From: Hyphomicrobiales bacterium
GTDB taxonomy: Bacteria; Pseudomonadota; Alphaproteobacteria; Rhizobiales; Beijerinckiaceae
NCBI GenBank assembly: GCA_028869185.1
Contig: JAGWTA010000023.1
Span: 1 to 37,889 of the forward strand
Reading direction: 5' to 3'
Length of the DNA stretch: 37,889 nucleotides
The notes below the pieces were generated by a model. It did not search any database and was not told the DNA's origin. It was given only the letters and a program-made list of their open reading frames with translations. This document shows positions 9,371-18,304 of the stretch, piece by piece; the first letter of the stretch is position 1; every line of letters starts with the position of its first letter. The position numbers and the translations under genes were made by a program.

Positions 9371-11500
9371 ATGGCTCTCTGGTTGATTATCGCATGCGGA
9401 CTTCTGTCCGTCGTTTATGGCGTCGTGACCATTCAGCAATTGATGGCCGCCAACGCAGGCAATCAGCGCATGCAGGAAATCGCCGGCGCGATCGCTGAAG
9501 GCGCGCAGGCCTATCTGAGCCGCCAGTACACGACCATCGCCATCGTCGGCGCGGTCATTTTCGTTGCGCTCGGACTGCTTTTGTCCTGGCCTGTCGCGGT
9601 CGGCTTTCTGATCGGCGCGGTGCTTTCGGGCGCCGCCGGCTTCATCGGCATGAATGTCTCGGTGCGCGCCAACGTCCGCACGGCGCAGGCCGCCTCCGAA
9701 TCGCTGGCCAAGGGTCTCGACATTTCCTTCAAGGCGGGCGCTGTCACCGGCATGCTCGTGGCCGGCCTCGCGCTGCTCGGGGTTGCCGTCTATTACTACG
9801 TTCTGACCGGCCCGATGGGTTATGCGATCAACGATCGCACGGTGATCGATGCGCTGGTTGCGCTTGGTTTCGGCGCCTCGCTGATCTCGATCTTCGCCCG
9901 TCTCGGCGGCGGCATCTTCACCAAGGGCGCCGATGTCGGCGCCGATCTCGTCGGCAAGGTGGAAGCCGGCATTCCGGAAGACGATCCGCGCAACCCTGCG
10001 ACGATCGCCGACAACGTCGGCGACAATGTCGGCGACTGCGCGGGCATGGCGGCCGACCTGTTTGAAACCTATGCGGTCACGGTTGTCGCAACGATGGTGC
10101 TCGGCTCCATCTTCTTCAGCGGGCAGGCGGGGCTTGGCGCTTCGATGCTCTATCCGCTGGCGATCTGCGGCGCGAGCATCATCGCCTCGATCGTCGGCAC
10201 GTATTTCGTCAAGCTCGGCGCCAACAATTCGATCATGGGCGCGCTCTACAAGGGCTTGATCGCCGCGGGCGTCCTGTCGATCGGCGGTCTGGCGCTCGCC
10301 ACGCATCTGGTGACGGGCTGGGGCCAGTTCGGCGTTGCGCGCGGCATGCCGATCAGCGGCATGGCGCTGTTCGAATGCGGCGTCATCGGCCTGATCGTGA
10401 CGGGCCTCATCGTCTGGATCACCGAATATTACACCGGCACGGGCAAGCGGCCGGTCGTCTCCATTGCGCAGGCTTCCGTGACGGGCCACGGCACCAACGT
10501 CATCCAGGGTCTTGCGGTTTCGCTCGAGTCGACGGCGCTTCCGGCGCTGGTGATCGTGGCGGGCATCATCTCGACCTACCAGCTCGCCGGCCTCTACGGC
10601 ACGGCGATCGCGGTGACGACCATGCTCGGCCTTGCCGGCATCATCGTGGCGCTCGACGCTTTCGGTCCGGTGACCGACAACGCGGGCGGCATTGCGGAAA
10701 TGGCGGGCCTGCCGAAAGAGGTGCGTCAGTCGACCGATGCGCTCGATGCGGTCGGCAACACGACGAAGGCGGTGACCAAGGGCTACGCCATCGGCTCGGC
10801 CGGTCTTGGCGCGCTCGTGCTGTTTGCCGCCTACACCAACGATCTCGAGACCTTCGCCAAATCGGGCTCCAAATACTTCCAGGGCATGGGGCCGGTCACG
10901 TTCGACCTGTCCAATCCCTATGTCGTCGCGGGTCTGATCTTCGGCGGCCTCATTCCGTATCTGTTCGGCGGCGTCGCGATGACGGCGGTCGGACGCGCTG
11001 CGGGTTCGGTGGTCGAGGAAGTGCGCCGTCAGTTCAAGGAAAAGCCGGGCATCATGGCCGGCACGGAGCGTCCGGACTACGGCCGCGCCGTCGACATGCT
11101 GACCAAGGCGGCGATCAAGGAAATGATCATTCCCTCGCTGCTGCCGGTTCTGGCGCCCTTCGTCGCCTATTTCGGCGTGCTGGCGATTTCGGGCTCGAAG
11201 GCCTCGGCCTTCGCGGCGCTCGGCGCCATGCTGCTCGGCGTGATCGTCAACGGCCTGTTCGTCGCGATCTCGATGACATCGGGCGGCGGCGCCTGGGACA
11301 ACGCCAAAAAGTCGTTTGAAGACGGTTTTGTCGACAAGGACGGCGTGAAGCACCTGAAGGGCGGCGACGCGCACAAGGCGTCGGTGACCGGCGACACCGT
11401 CGGCGACCCCTACAAGGACACGGCGGGCCCCGCCGTGAACCCGGCGATCAAGATCACCAACATCGTCGCGCTGCTGCTGCTGGCCATTCTGGCGCACTGA
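9371..11500 (+). CDS. hppA: Membrane proton-translocating pyrophosphatase (K+-independent type)
   Basis: HppA couples hydrolysis of pyrophosphate to proton pumping across the inner membrane. The 709-residue product has about 16 hydrophobic helices. The active-site signature [23 protein letters not shown] is followed by [19 protein letters not shown], and further acidic motifs lie at [16 protein letters not shown] and in the C-terminal [14 protein letters not shown]. In the motif [10 protein letters not shown] the residue after GNTT is Lys, which in this family marks potassium-independent pumps; potassium-dependent enzymes have Ala there. ATG 9371 gives the normal N terminus [10 protein letters not shown]; an in-frame start at 9263 would add 36 unrelated residues. 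A strong intrinsic terminator follows the gene. Confidence 0.97.
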   Translation: MALWLIIACGLLSVVYGVVTIQQLMAANAGNQRMQEIAGAIAEGAQAYLSRQYTTIAIVGAVIFVALGLLLSWPVAVGFLIGAVLSGAAGFIGMNVSVRANVRTAQAASESLAKGLDISFKAGAVTGMLVAGLALLGVAVYYYVLTGPMGYAINDRTVIDALVALGFGASLISIFARLGGGIFTKGADVGADLVGKVEAGIPEDDPRNPATIADNVGDNVGDCAGMAADLFETYAVTVVATMVLGSIFFSGQAGLGASMLYPLAICGASIIASIVGTYFVKLGANNSIMGALYKGLIAAGVLSIGGLALATHLVTGWGQFGVARGMPISGMALFECGVIGLIVTGLIVWITEYYTGTGKRPVVSIAQASVTGHGTNVIQGLAVSLESTALPALVIVAGIISTYQLAGLYGTAIAVTTMLGLAGIIVALDAFGPVTDNAGGIAEMAGLPKEVRQSTDALDAVGNTTKAVTKGYAIGSAGLGALVLFAAYTNDLETFAKSGSKYFQGMGPVTFDLSNPYVVAGLIFGGLIPYLFGGVAMTAVGRAAGSVVEEVRRQFKEKPGIMAGTERPDYGRAVDMLTKAAIKEMIIPSLLPVLAPFVAYFGVLAISGSKASAFAALGAMLLGVIVNGLFVAISMTSGGGAWDNAKKSFEDGFVDKDGVKHLKGGDAHKASVTGDTVGDPYKDTAGPAVNPAIKITNIVALLLLAILAH

Positions 11501-11523
11501 GCGGGCCGATGTGAGAACGCGAG

Positions 11524-11551
11524 AAGGCGGGGGCGACCCCGCCTTTTCTGT
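11524..11551 (+). terminator. Intrinsic terminator of hppA
   Basis: AAGGCGGGG (11524-11532) pairs perfectly with CCCCGCCTT (11537-11545) around a GCGA loop, and the arm runs into TTTTCTGTT. It lies 24 nt after the hppA stop, isolating hppA from the next small gene. Confidence 0.9.
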
Positions 11552-11602
11552 TATCGGACGAGCAGGGCGCATGCTCGCGCTCGCCGGATGGAAGGAAAGA
11601 CC

Positions 11603-11815
11603 ATGGAAATTCGCGATGCAAACGGCGCCGTTCTCAAGGAAGGCGACAGCGTTTCCGTCATCAAGGATCTGAAGGTGAAGGGCTCGTCCAGCGTCGTGAA
11701 ACGCGGGACGGTGTTCAAGAACATTCACATCACCGACGATCCGACGCACATCGAATGCCGCAACGCGCAGATCAAGGGGCTGATGCTCAAAACAGAGTTC
11801 GTAAAGAAGGTCTGA
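11603..11815 (+). CDS. PhnA/YjdM C-terminal-domain protein
   Basis: This 70-residue protein consists almost only of the compact beta-rich domain found at the C terminus of PhnA/YjdM proteins: IRDANGAVLKEGDSVSVIKDL, then KGSSSVVKRGTVFKNIHIT and KGLMLKTEFVKKV. The N-terminal zinc ribbon of E. coli YjdM is missing, as in many short family members. Despite the old label 'alkylphosphonate utilization', the family's function is not established, and no phosphonate genes are nearby. ATG 11603 is chosen because GGAAGGAAAGA precedes it; the in-frame ATG at 11588 would place that purine-rich sequence inside the gene. Confidence 0.88.
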   Translation: MEIRDANGAVLKEGDSVSVIKDLKVKGSSSVVKRGTVFKNIHITDDPTHIECRNAQIKGLMLKTEFVKKV

Positions 11816-11863
11816 GGCCCGCGCGAGGCACCCGATTCAGGGTGGATAGCGCTGCGGGCGCAG

Positions 11864-12634
11864 TCATATGTCCGAAAATTGCGCATAGACCGCATGGGCC
11901 GCCGCGAGCAGGTTTTCGCGGCTTTCCTGTCCCACGATCGCGAAGGCGAGGTTTTTTTCGGTCCACAGAAAGGCGCCGATATCGCCCTGGCGTTCGAAGC
12001 GGAAGCCTGTGGTTTCGTCCAGAGCGCCGGGGCGGACGTAGACCGACGCGCGACGGCCGGCGGCGTCTTCATACATGAATTGCGCAGCGGGCGTTGCTGC
12101 CGCCGAAGGCAAAAGGCGGCCGCCGACCAGTTTGAGCCCGGCCGCCGTCAGGTCGGGCGCTTTCAGGGGGCGGCCGAGCCTGCGCGAGAGCCATTGCACG
12201 AGATGGCTCTCGTTATCGGCGCCGACTTCCACGACATGCGCTTTTTCGACAGCGAAGACGCGATAGGCGCTGAAAGCGTCCTGCGCCATTGCGGGCGTGG
12301 CGCGCGCTTCGTATCCGCGCGCAAACCAGCCAGCGCCGGCGCCCAGCGCCAGGCAGGCTGCGACGCCGCCCGCCATTGCAAGGCTGCGGCGACGGGCCAG
12401 ACGCTGGCCGGCGGCGATATGGGCAATGCGCAAGCGGGCGGGAACCGGTTCCGCGGCGACGGGCGCGAGCCAGGCGCGCAGCGCGGCCCGGTCGGCGCGC
12501 TGGGCTTCCATTTGCGCTGCGGCGGCGCAATCGCTCGCCAGATAGGCCTCGACGCCCGCGCGCCGTTCCGGGGGGAGCCGCCCGTCGACATAGGCTTGCA
12601 GATCGTCTTCGCCCAGAGGGCGGCCATCGGTCAT
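11864..12634 (-). CDS. Membrane anti-sigma factor paired with the adjacent ECF sigma factor
   Basis: The 256-residue product has a cytosolic N-terminal region (LGEDDLQAYVDGRLPPERRAGVEAYLA, about 8-33) resembling the anti-sigma domain of transmembrane regulators, a single membrane helix at about 84-104, and an extracytoplasmic domain of about 150 residues containing GRLLPSAAATPAAQFMYEDAAGRRASVYV, as in many FecR/RskA-unrelated anti-sigma factors of alphaproteobacteria. The zinc-binding HxxxCxxC pattern is absent. Its start overlaps the stop of the sigma gene by ATGA, which keeps the two proteins in balance. The signal released by the outer domain cannot be told from sequence. Confidence 0.85.
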   Translation of the reverse strand: MTDGRPLGEDDLQAYVDGRLPPERRAGVEAYLASDCAAAAQMEAQRADRAALRAWLAPVAAEPVPARLRIAHIAAGQRLARRRSLAMAGGVAACLALGAGAGWFARGYEARATPAMAQDAFSAYRVFAVEKAHVVEVGADNESHLVQWLSRRLGRPLKAPDLTAAGLKLVGGRLLPSAAATPAAQFMYEDAAGRRASVYVRPGALDETTGFRFERQGDIGAFLWTEKNLAFAIVGQESRENLLAAAHAVYAQFSDI

Positions 12635-13077
12635 TTTACTCTCCTCAGAACGGCGCCGGAGCCGCTTTCCATGCGCCGGCGCAGCGCAGCGCGCGCCCGA
12701 CTGAGCCGCGACATGATCGTGCCGACGGGAACGCCCAGCGCGCGCGCCGCTTGCGCGTAAGACAGGTCCTCAACGCCAACAAGCAAAAGAAGCGTGCGCT
12801 GTTCCTCGGGCAGGGCGTCTAGCCGCGACAGCGCGTCGCGCGCGATCAGCGCGGCTTCGGGATCGCCGTCGGCGTATGCGCTGGACTGCGCCTGCGCGAT
12901 TGTCGTGGCGTGTGCAGCGCGCTGGCGCGCGCGCAGCATGTCGCAATAAAGGTTGCGCTGGATCGTATAGAGCCAGGCCTTGAGGTCGCCGTCGTCGCGA
13001 CGCAGGCGCCAGCGCGCGAGCGCGCGCTCCAGCGTGCTCTGGACGAGATCATCCGCCGCATCCGGGTCGCGCAGCAA
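12631..13077 (-). CDS. ECF (group 4) RNA polymerase sigma factor; start codon unresolved
   Basis: The product has sigma region 2 (DPDAADDLVQSTLERAL, then DLKAWLYTIQRNLYCDMLRAR) and region 4 (LDALPEEQRTLLLLVGVEDLSYAQAARALGVPVGTIMSRLSRARAALRR, the helix-turn-helix for the -35 element). Region 3 is absent, so this is an ECF sigma factor. The coordinates use TTG 13077, the only standard start in frame, but the open frame continues to 13155 and the upstream codons (IEPLIPGLRRYARGL, up to about 13119) read as the normal beginning of region 2.1. A true start near 13140 would have to be CTG or another rare codon, or the sequence has a frameshift. It is flanked by a secreted-repeat protein and its anti-sigma factor. 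Confidence 0.82.
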   Translation of the reverse strand: MLRDPDAADDLVQSTLERALARWRLRRDDGDLKAWLYTIQRNLYCDMLRARQRAAHATTIAQAQSSAYADGDPEAALIARDALSRLDALPEEQRTLLLLVGVEDLSYAQAARALGVPVGTIMSRLSRARAALRRRMESGSGAVLRRVK

Positions 13078-13155
13078 TCCGCGCGCGTAGCGACGCAGGC
13101 CCGGTATCAGCGGTTCGATTTGGGCGGCGATCTCGTCCAGAGCGAGTCTCTCACA

Positions 13156-13536
13156 TCAGGGCCGGGCAATATGCCAGGCGTTGTTCAGAAAGCCGTCGCC
13201 GGTCGTGTCGCCCGGCTTGGCGTCCTTCGTCCAGGCGTAAAGCGGCTTGCCTTTATAGGCCCATTGTTTCGAACCATCGTCGCGCGCAATGATCGTCCAG
13301 TCGCCGGAGGCCTTGGCGCTCGCCGGGGCTGCGAGAGGCGGCCAGTTGGTTGCGCAGGGGCCGTTGCAGGCCGATTTGCCGCCGGCGTCCTTGTCGAACG
13401 TGTACAGCGTAAAGCCTTTTTCGGTCGTCAGCGCCTTTCCTTTCGGCGTATCGGCGACTTTGGCGGGCGCTGCAGCCTGCGCGAAAGCGGCGGCGGCGGC
13501 GGTTGCGACGATGGCGGCGGCCAGAACAATTTTCAT
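13156..13536 (-). CDS. Secreted YxFDxD-repeat (COG4315-type) protein
   Basis: This 126-residue protein starts with a signal peptide (MKIVLAAAIVATAAAAAFAQA) and has two copies of the PF03640-like repeat: GFTLYTFDKDAGGKSACNG and GKPLYAWTKDAKPGDTTGDG, ending in the W-containing tail NNAWHIARP. The family is exported, often listed as a lipoprotein, and its molecular role is unknown; two cysteines in SACNGPCATNWPPL are typical. ATG 13536 has GGGAGA upstream; the open frame extends to 13689 without similarity. The gene lies first in a unit with the ECF sigma and anti-sigma genes, so it is probably both co-expressed with and controlled by them. Confidence 0.9.
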   Translation of the reverse strand: MKIVLAAAIVATAAAAAFAQAAAPAKVADTPKGKALTTEKGFTLYTFDKDAGGKSACNGPCATNWPPLAAPASAKASGDWTIIARDDGSKQWAYKGKPLYAWTKDAKPGDTTGDGFLNNAWHIARP

Positions 13537-13577
13537 GCGATTCTCCCACGGAGTTCCAAAACGGCTCCATGAAGAAA

Positions 13578-13602
13578 GACGGCGCAGGCGGCGATTTATT
13601 CC
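13578..13602 (-). promoter_or_regulatory. Candidate ECF-sigma promoter of the secreted-repeat/sigma/anti-sigma unit
   Basis: On the minus strand GGAAT (13602-13598) is separated by 16 nt from CGTC (13581-13578), the usual form and spacing of ECF promoters (GGAAY-N16/17-CGTC). It would start RNA around 13571, about 35 nt before the ATG at 13536. Autoregulation by the neighbouring ECF sigma factor is inferred. Confidence 0.5.
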
Positions 13603-13689
13603 AGAAATTTGCGATGGCAATGGCGACGAGGAAGGTCTGCAGCCTCGCGCGTTGATTCCGGTTATCTCCGCAAGGCGTTGGCCTGTCAC

Positions 13690-13721
13690 GAAAAAACACC
13701 GGCATCTGCATGCCGGTGTTT
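13690..13721 (-). terminator. Intrinsic terminator for the minus-strand MOSC transcript
   Basis: AAACACCGGCAT (13694-13705) and ATGCCGGTGTTT (13710-13721) are perfect complements around a four-base loop. Read on the minus strand the stem is followed by a run of six T residues at its foot. It lies about 160 nt downstream of the MOSC gene and before the ECF promoter. Confidence 0.88.
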
Positions 13722-13752
13722 CCTCCGTTCATTTTGCGGATCGAGGAGGGCG

Positions 13753-13884
13753 TCACATCGCGCCGCAATCCTTCATCGTCTTCATGGCCGCTTCGGCTGC
13801 GTCCTTGGTTGTGTAGGACTTGCCGTCGCCGCGTCACGACCATGCATTTCCTTGTCGTTGAAGCATGGACGGGCGGCACGTTCA
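13753..13884 (-). pseudogene. Possible frameshifted remnant of a small protein
   Basis: Between the MOSC stop and its terminator, two minus-strand frames read as protein-like pieces: CFNDKEMHGRD (about 13865-13833) and, in another frame, GDGKSYTTKDAAEAAMKTMKDCGAM ending at the stop 13753-13755. An in-frame TGA at 13834-13836 precedes the second piece. Joined by one frameshift they would form a short lysine-rich C terminus. I recognise no family; it may also be chance. The rest of 13537-13881 holds only the ECF promoter and terminator. Confidence 0.25.
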
Positions 13885-14424
13885 TACCGGCGCCAGCGGG
13901 CGGGCAGGGCCGGATGGCGGCTCTGCAACCACGCTGTCGCCGGGCGCGATATCGGCGCCCTGGACGACGATGGCCATCACGCCGGCCTTGCGCACGATCG
14001 CCCCTGTCGCGTCGCGATCGAGGCAGGCGGCCATCAGGCCCGGACGAAAGCGGTCGATCAGGACACAGGGATTGCGCAGTCCCGTCAGTTCGACGATCGC
14101 GCCTGCGCCGATATGCAGCCGCGTCGCAGCCGGCAGCGCCAGAAGGTCGATACCCTGCGTCAGGATGTTTTCGCCGAGATCGCCGGGTCCGAGCGCGCCG
14201 AACCGCGCGGCGAGCGCGTCGAGGCTCTCCTGTTGCAGAAGGTGAACCTGCCGCAGATTTGGCTGTGTCGGGTCTTTGCGTCTTGCGTGCCGATGCTGGA
14301 CCGTCGCGCCGAAATGGCCATCGCCCGCGACGCCCATGCCTTCGACCAGACGGATGAAGGATTGCGTCGTCTTGGAGAAATGATGGCCGCGCCGCGCGCT
14401 GACGGCGGCGACGCGGGCCGTCAA
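13882..14424 (-). CDS. MOSC-domain protein
   Basis: The MOSC domain is the C-terminal domain of molybdenum-cofactor sulfurases and occurs alone in bacterial proteins such as YiiM; it is thought to carry sulfur or bind the cofactor. The 180-residue product has the family's beta-strand signature GMGVAGDGHFGATVQHR (about 29-45), PNLRQVHLLQQE (about 54-65), GDLGENILTQGID (about 80-92), and the conserved cysteine in LRNPC (about residue 118). The first residues MTARVAAVSARRGHHFSK are a usual start of the family. Its stop lies next to a possible gene remnant and a strong terminator. No molybdoenzyme gene is present, so the partner is unknown. Confidence 0.9.
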   Translation of the reverse strand: MTARVAAVSARRGHHFSKTTQSFIRLVEGMGVAGDGHFGATVQHRHARRKDPTQPNLRQVHLLQQESLDALAARFGALGPGDLGENILTQGIDLLALPAATRLHIGAGAIVELTGLRNPCVLIDRFRPGLMAACLDRDATGAIVRKAGVMAIVVQGADIAPGDSVVAEPPSGPARPLAPV

Positions 14425-14426
14425 GA

Positions 14427-14870
14427 TCAGCCGAACTTCAGCAGGTTGGTCAGCATGTTCTGGATGAAGCCGGTGTCGCCGCCGGCGACCGGCGTCGTGC
14501 GCGAGACGTAATCGAAGACGCGGCCGTCCTGCAGGCCGTAATTGGCGATGCGGGTCACCTTGTTGCCGGCGAAATAGACAGCGAGCACGCGCTGCTCGGT
14601 CACCGAAGCGTTCATGAAGGCGACTTTGCGCTCGACTTTCTGGCTAATGTAATACCAGGCGTCGCCGCCGATCGTGGAGGTCGTGGAAGGCGTGCCGAGA
14701 ACCGAGAGCACTTTCTCCTTCGACTCGCCGTTGTGGACTTGCGCCAGCGCCTGCGGATCGACCTGGTAGCCGCGCTGCACAACGCCGTCGTAATTGATGC
14801 AGCCTGCCAGCGGAGCGGCGAGCGCGCAGAGAATCATGACCCGCGCAATGGCTGTCGCCCGACCGCTCAT
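14427..14870 (-). CDS. bamE: Outer-membrane assembly lipoprotein BamE (SmpA/OmlA)
   Basis: BamE is a lipoprotein subunit of the BAM complex that inserts beta-barrel proteins into the outer membrane. The 147-residue product has a lipoprotein signal peptide ending in the lipobox LAGC, then the alphaproteobacterial form of the fold: GYQVDPQALAQVHNGESKEKVLSVLGTPSTTSTIGGDAWYYISQK and the tail NKVTRIANYGLQDGRVFDYVSRTTP. ATG 14870 gives a signal peptide of normal size; longer in-frame starts up to 15014 would overlap the divergent neighbour. It stands back-to-back with the bc1 chaperone gene, an arrangement common in this group. Confidence 0.95.
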   Translation of the reverse strand: MSGRATAIARVMILCALAAPLAGCINYDGVVQRGYQVDPQALAQVHNGESKEKVLSVLGTPSTTSTIGGDAWYYISQKVERKVAFMNASVTEQRVLAVYFAGNKVTRIANYGLQDGRVFDYVSRTTPVAGGDTGFIQNMLTNLLKFG

Positions 14871-14988
14871 TCTAGTTGCTCCGCTATTTGAGACTTGCAT
14901 CCGCATGCCGCGTTGCCTAACCCCCGTGTAAGGCAATTGCAAGACCGCGCCAAGCTGCGAGACTGATTCAGGAAATGGCTGCAAGTCG

Positions 14989-15528
14989 ATGATACGCAAA
15001 CTCTTTCGTCGCAAGACGCCGCCCTTGGCCGTCGTTCCCCTCTACGAAAACATCGTGCAGGCGGCCCGGCGGCCTGCGCTTTATCGCCCGCCTTACGGCG
15101 TCGCCGACACGCTCGAGGGGCGTTTCGATCTCGTCGTTCTGCACGCTTTTCTGGTCATGCGGCGGCTGACCGAAGAAGGGGATGCCGGGCGAACCCTGGC
15201 GCAGGCGCTTTCCGATCATATGTTCACCTCGTTCGACAGAGCCCTGCGCGAAATGGGCGTCGGCGACCTCGCCGTCCCCAAGCGCATGGCCAAGCTCGGC
15301 GAGGATTACAACGGGCGCAGCGCCGCCTATACGCGGGCCTTTGCGGGCGAGGAGGATCTGGCGGGCGCGCTGGCGCGCAATGTTCTGGGTTCGGGCGATG
15401 CGGAACGCGGACGGGCTCTCGCGCATTATGCCGAGGAGGCGCGTCGCACGCTTTCGGCATCCTCAGCGCAAACGTTGCTGAAGGGCATATGCGTTTTCCC
15501 CGATCCGGCGCCTCACACGGAGACCTGA
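14989..15528 (+). CDS. Ubiquinol-cytochrome c chaperone (CBP3/UQCC1 family)
   Basis: This family helps assembly of cytochrome b of the bc1 complex; the mitochondrial member is Cbp3. The 179-residue product begins with a short basic segment (MIRKLFRRKT) and has the core features PLYENIVQAARRPALYRPPYGVADTLEGRFDLVVLHAFLVMRRL, DHMFTSFDRALREMGVGDLAVPKRMAKLGEDYNGR and a helical C terminus. It is probably cytosolic at the inner face of the membrane. The next gene starts four bases after the stop, suggesting an operon with the DUF177, plsX and fabH genes. Confidence 0.92.
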   Translation: MIRKLFRRKTPPLAVVPLYENIVQAARRPALYRPPYGVADTLEGRFDLVVLHAFLVMRRLTEEGDAGRTLAQALSDHMFTSFDRALREMGVGDLAVPKRMAKLGEDYNGRSAAYTRAFAGEEDLAGALARNVLGSGDAERGRALAHYAEEARRTLSASSAQTLLKGICVFPDPAPHTET

Positions 15529-15532
15529 AGCC

Positions 15533-16081
15533 ATGCATTCCGCCACGCAAACGGCCAATCCCGTCTGGAGCCTTCCGGTCGCGGTGAACGATGTGCCCGC
15601 GCATGGGCTCGATCTGACAGTCTCGGCCGATGCGCAGACGCGCGAGGCGCTGCGAGCATTTCTCGGCCTGCCGGGGCTGGCGCGCGCGGACGCCGCCTTC
15701 CATATCGCGCGGCGCGGGCGCGAGGGGCTGCGTGTGACCGGAGAGGTCAGGGCGACGGTCACGCAGACCTGCGTGGTCAGCCTCGAGCCCTTCGAAGCCG
15801 ATATCGTCGAAAAGATCGATACCGATTTCGCTCCCCCGCAAGCGGCGGACGCGCGGCGCCCCGAAGGGATCGAGGAAGAGGCCGCGATGGAGGAGGCCGA
15901 TCCGATCGTCAACGGCCGCGTCGACCTTGGGGCGCTGGCGGCCGAACATCTGGCGCTGGGGCTCGATCCCTATCCGCGCAAACCAGGGGCGACGTTCAAG
16001 ACATCGGCGGCGGTGGAGAAGACATCGCCTTTCGCCGCACTGGAGAGCCTGGCGAATAAAGCGGGCCGCCGGGAGCGCTGA
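15533..16081 (+). CDS. DUF177 (YceD-type) protein
   Basis: YceD proteins are linked to accumulation of 23S rRNA in E. coli and plants and are encoded next to rpmF and plsX. The 182-residue product has the family core: [11 protein letters not shown] at the start, [27 protein letters not shown] in the middle, and the acidic motif [33 protein letters not shown]. In E. coli rpmF lies between yceD and plsX; here plsX follows directly, as in many alphaproteobacteria. The C terminus [12 protein letters not shown] is typical of the group. Confidence 0.9.
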   Translation: MHSATQTANPVWSLPVAVNDVPAHGLDLTVSADAQTREALRAFLGLPGLARADAAFHIARRGREGLRVTGEVRATVTQTCVVSLEPFEADIVEKIDTDFAPPQAADARRPEGIEEEAAMEEADPIVNGRVDLGALAAEHLALGLDPYPRKPGATFKTSAAVEKTSPFAALESLANKAGRRER

Positions 16082-16137
16082 CGCTTGCCTTGTCCGCCCG
16101 AGCGGCTATGGTCCGCCGCCCGAAAGGACCAGGTCAT

Positions 16138-17214
16138 TTGACGACAGCAGCCGGAAGAAGCGTTCGAATCGCGCTCGACGCCATGGGCGGGGATTTTGGC
16201 CCCTCCGTGGTGGTTCCGGGCGCCGGCATCGCGCGTGAGCGGCGGCCCGACACGACCTTCCTGTTCTTCGGCGACGAGGCGAAAATCCGGCCCTTGCTGG
16301 ACGCCGATCCCAAGCTGGCGGCCGTTTCGCAGGTGCGCCATACCGATGTGGTTGTGCGAAACGACGACAAGCCCAGTCAGGCGCTGCGCGCAGGCCGGCG
16401 CGGCTCGTCCATGTGGCTGGCCATCGACGCGGTGAAAAACGGCGAGGCTGACGCCGCCGTTTCGGCCGGCAACACCGGCGCGCTGATGGCCATGTCGAAA
16501 ATCTGCCTGCACATGCTGCCGGGCATCGATCGCCCTGCGCTGGCCGCGATCTGGCCGACCGTGCGCGGCGAATCCATCGTGCTGGATGTCGGCGCGACGA
16601 TTGGCGCCGATTCCCAGCATCTCGTCGATCTGGCCATCATGGGCTCGGCGATGGCGCGCATCCTGTTCAATCTCGAAAAACCGAGCGTTGGCCTGCTCAA
16701 TGTCGGCGTCGAGGAGATCAAGGGGCTCGAGGAAGTGAAAGCCGCCTCGCGGCGCTTGCGCGACGCCAACCTGCCGACGATGGATTATCGCGGCTTCGTC
16801 GAGGGCGACGATCTCGGCAAAGGCACGGTCGATGTGGTGGTGACGGAAGGGTTCACCGGCAATATCGCGCTGAAGACCGCCGAAGGCACGGCCAAGCAGA
16901 TCGGCCAGTATATGCGCGATGCGTTCAAGTCCTCGCTGATGTCGAAACTCGGCGCGCTGCTGGCGCGCGCGGCCTTCGTCGAGCTGAAGCAAAAAATCGA
17001 TCCGCGCCGCGTCAACGGCGGCCTGTTTCTGGGGCTGGACGGCGTCATCATCAAGAGCCATGGCGGCATGGACGCGCTGGGTTTCGCCGGCGCCGTCGAC
17101 ATCGGCTACGAGATGGTCCGCCACGGCCTTCTCGAAAAAATCCGTGAAACAATGAACCTGTCGCAGGAGGGGGGCGCGCCGCAGGCCGCGCTCGCCGACC
17201 TGCGCCAACCTTGA
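16138..17214 (+). CDS. plsX: Phosphate acyltransferase PlsX
   Basis: PlsX converts acyl-ACP and phosphate to acyl-phosphate, the donor for PlsY in phospholipid synthesis. The product has the N-terminal signature [20 protein letters not shown], the motifs [12 protein letters not shown] and [11 protein letters not shown], the segment [18 protein letters not shown], and the C-terminal [28 protein letters not shown] 16138 is chosen because AAGGA lies 9 nt upstream and it gives a normal length of 358 residues; ATG 16108 (ten residues more) and TTG 16090 are alternatives without a clear ribosome-binding site. It precedes fabH by 7 nt, the standard plsX-fabH pair. Confidence 0.95.
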   Translation: MTTAAGRSVRIALDAMGGDFGPSVVVPGAGIARERRPDTTFLFFGDEAKIRPLLDADPKLAAVSQVRHTDVVVRNDDKPSQALRAGRRGSSMWLAIDAVKNGEADAAVSAGNTGALMAMSKICLHMLPGIDRPALAAIWPTVRGESIVLDVGATIGADSQHLVDLAIMGSAMARILFNLEKPSVGLLNVGVEEIKGLEEVKAASRRLRDANLPTMDYRGFVEGDDLGKGTVDVVVTEGFTGNIALKTAEGTAKQIGQYMRDAFKSSLMSKLGALLARAAFVELKQKIDPRRVNGGLFLGLDGVIIKSHGGMDALGFAGAVDIGYEMVRHGLLEKIRETMNLSQEGGAPQAALADLRQP

Positions 17215-17221
17215 GCGGCGC

Positions 17222-18208
17222 ATGAGCGAGCCCTCCATCCATCTGCTGCGATCTGTCGTTCTGGGCGTGGGCTCGGCCCTCCCGCAACGCGTCGTCACCA
17301 ACGCCGATCTCGAAAAACAGGTCGATACATCGGACGACTGGATCGTCCAGCGCACCGGGATCCGGCAGCGCCACATCGCGGGGCCGGGCGAGACGACATC
17401 GACGCTGGGAACCGCCGCCGCGCGCGCTGCGCTCGCCAATGCCGGCGTCGAGGCCGAGACGATCGATCTCATCATCGTGGCGACCTCCACGCCCGATTTC
17501 ACCTTTCCGGCCACCGCCACCCAGATCCAGGCCGCGCTTGGCGTGACGCAGGGCGTCGCCTTCGATCTGCAGGCGGTCTGCTCGGGCTTCGTCTTCGCCG
17601 TGACGACCGCCGACAAATTCCTGCGCTCGGGCTCGCACAAGCGGGCGCTGGTGATCGGGGCCGAAACCTTCTCGCGCCTTCTGAACTGGGAAGATCGGAC
17701 GACCTGCGTGCTTTTCGGCGACGGCGCCGGCGCCATCGTTCTGGAAGCGCAGCCTGCGAGCCCGGAGGAGCGCGGCGTGATCGCCACGAGCCTGCGTTCG
17801 GACGGGCGCCATCGCGAGAAGCTCTATGTCGACGGCGGGCCTTCGACGACGGGCACGGTCGGTCATCTCAAGATGATCGGCAAGGACGTCTTCCGCCACG
17901 CGGTGGGGCAGGTGACGGGCGTGATGACCGATTGTTTCGCCGCCGCCGGCGTCGATGCGACTACGCTCGACTGGTTCGTGCCGCATCAGGCCAATCGGCG
18001 CATCATCGAGGCGTCGGCCGAAAAACTCGGGATTCCGCTTGAAAAGGTGGTCCTGACGGTCGATCGCCACGGCAACACGTCCGCCGCCTCCATTCCGCTC
18101 GCCCTTGCGGCGGCCGTCGCTGACGGGCGAATCAAAAAAGGCCAGACCGTGATGATCGAGGCGGTCGGCGGAGGATTCACCTGGGGCGCAGCAATTATTC
18201 GCTGGTGA
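17222..18208 (+). CDS. fabH: 3-oxoacyl-ACP synthase III (FabH)
   Basis: FabH starts fatty-acid synthesis by condensing acetyl-CoA with malonyl-ACP. The 328-residue product has the complete catalytic triad of the thiolase-fold KAS III group: Cys120 in LQAVCSGF, His in [11 protein letters not shown], and Asn in [15 protein letters not shown]. The [19 protein letters not shown] segment near residue 35 forms the CoA-binding entrance. It ends with [16 protein letters not shown]. Together with plsX just upstream it links fatty-acid initiation to phospholipid acylation. No FapR-like operator was recognised. Confidence 0.97.
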   Translation: MSEPSIHLLRSVVLGVGSALPQRVVTNADLEKQVDTSDDWIVQRTGIRQRHIAGPGETTSTLGTAAARAALANAGVEAETIDLIIVATSTPDFTFPATATQIQAALGVTQGVAFDLQAVCSGFVFAVTTADKFLRSGSHKRALVIGAETFSRLLNWEDRTTCVLFGDGAGAIVLEAQPASPEERGVIATSLRSDGRHREKLYVDGGPSTTGTVGHLKMIGKDVFRHAVGQVTGVMTDCFAAAGVDATTLDWFVPHQANRRIIEASAEKLGIPLEKVVLTVDRHGNTSAASIPLALAAAVADGRIKKGQTVMIEAVGGGFTWGAAIIRW

Positions 18209-18304
18209 ACGCGCCCGTTATTTGGGCATTGATCGTCAATTTGTGACCTATGGCGGTTGCTTTTGCCGCCCGGAGGGTTCCAAATACAGCAGCGGACGAT
18301 GATC

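Noticed and set aside
6389-11749. A 1786-codon minus-strand open frame
   Set aside because: It covers thiL, the MFS gene, GT87 gene and hppA, all well supported on the plus strand. Its product is Arg/Asp/Gly/His-rich low-complexity, typical of an antisense shadow.
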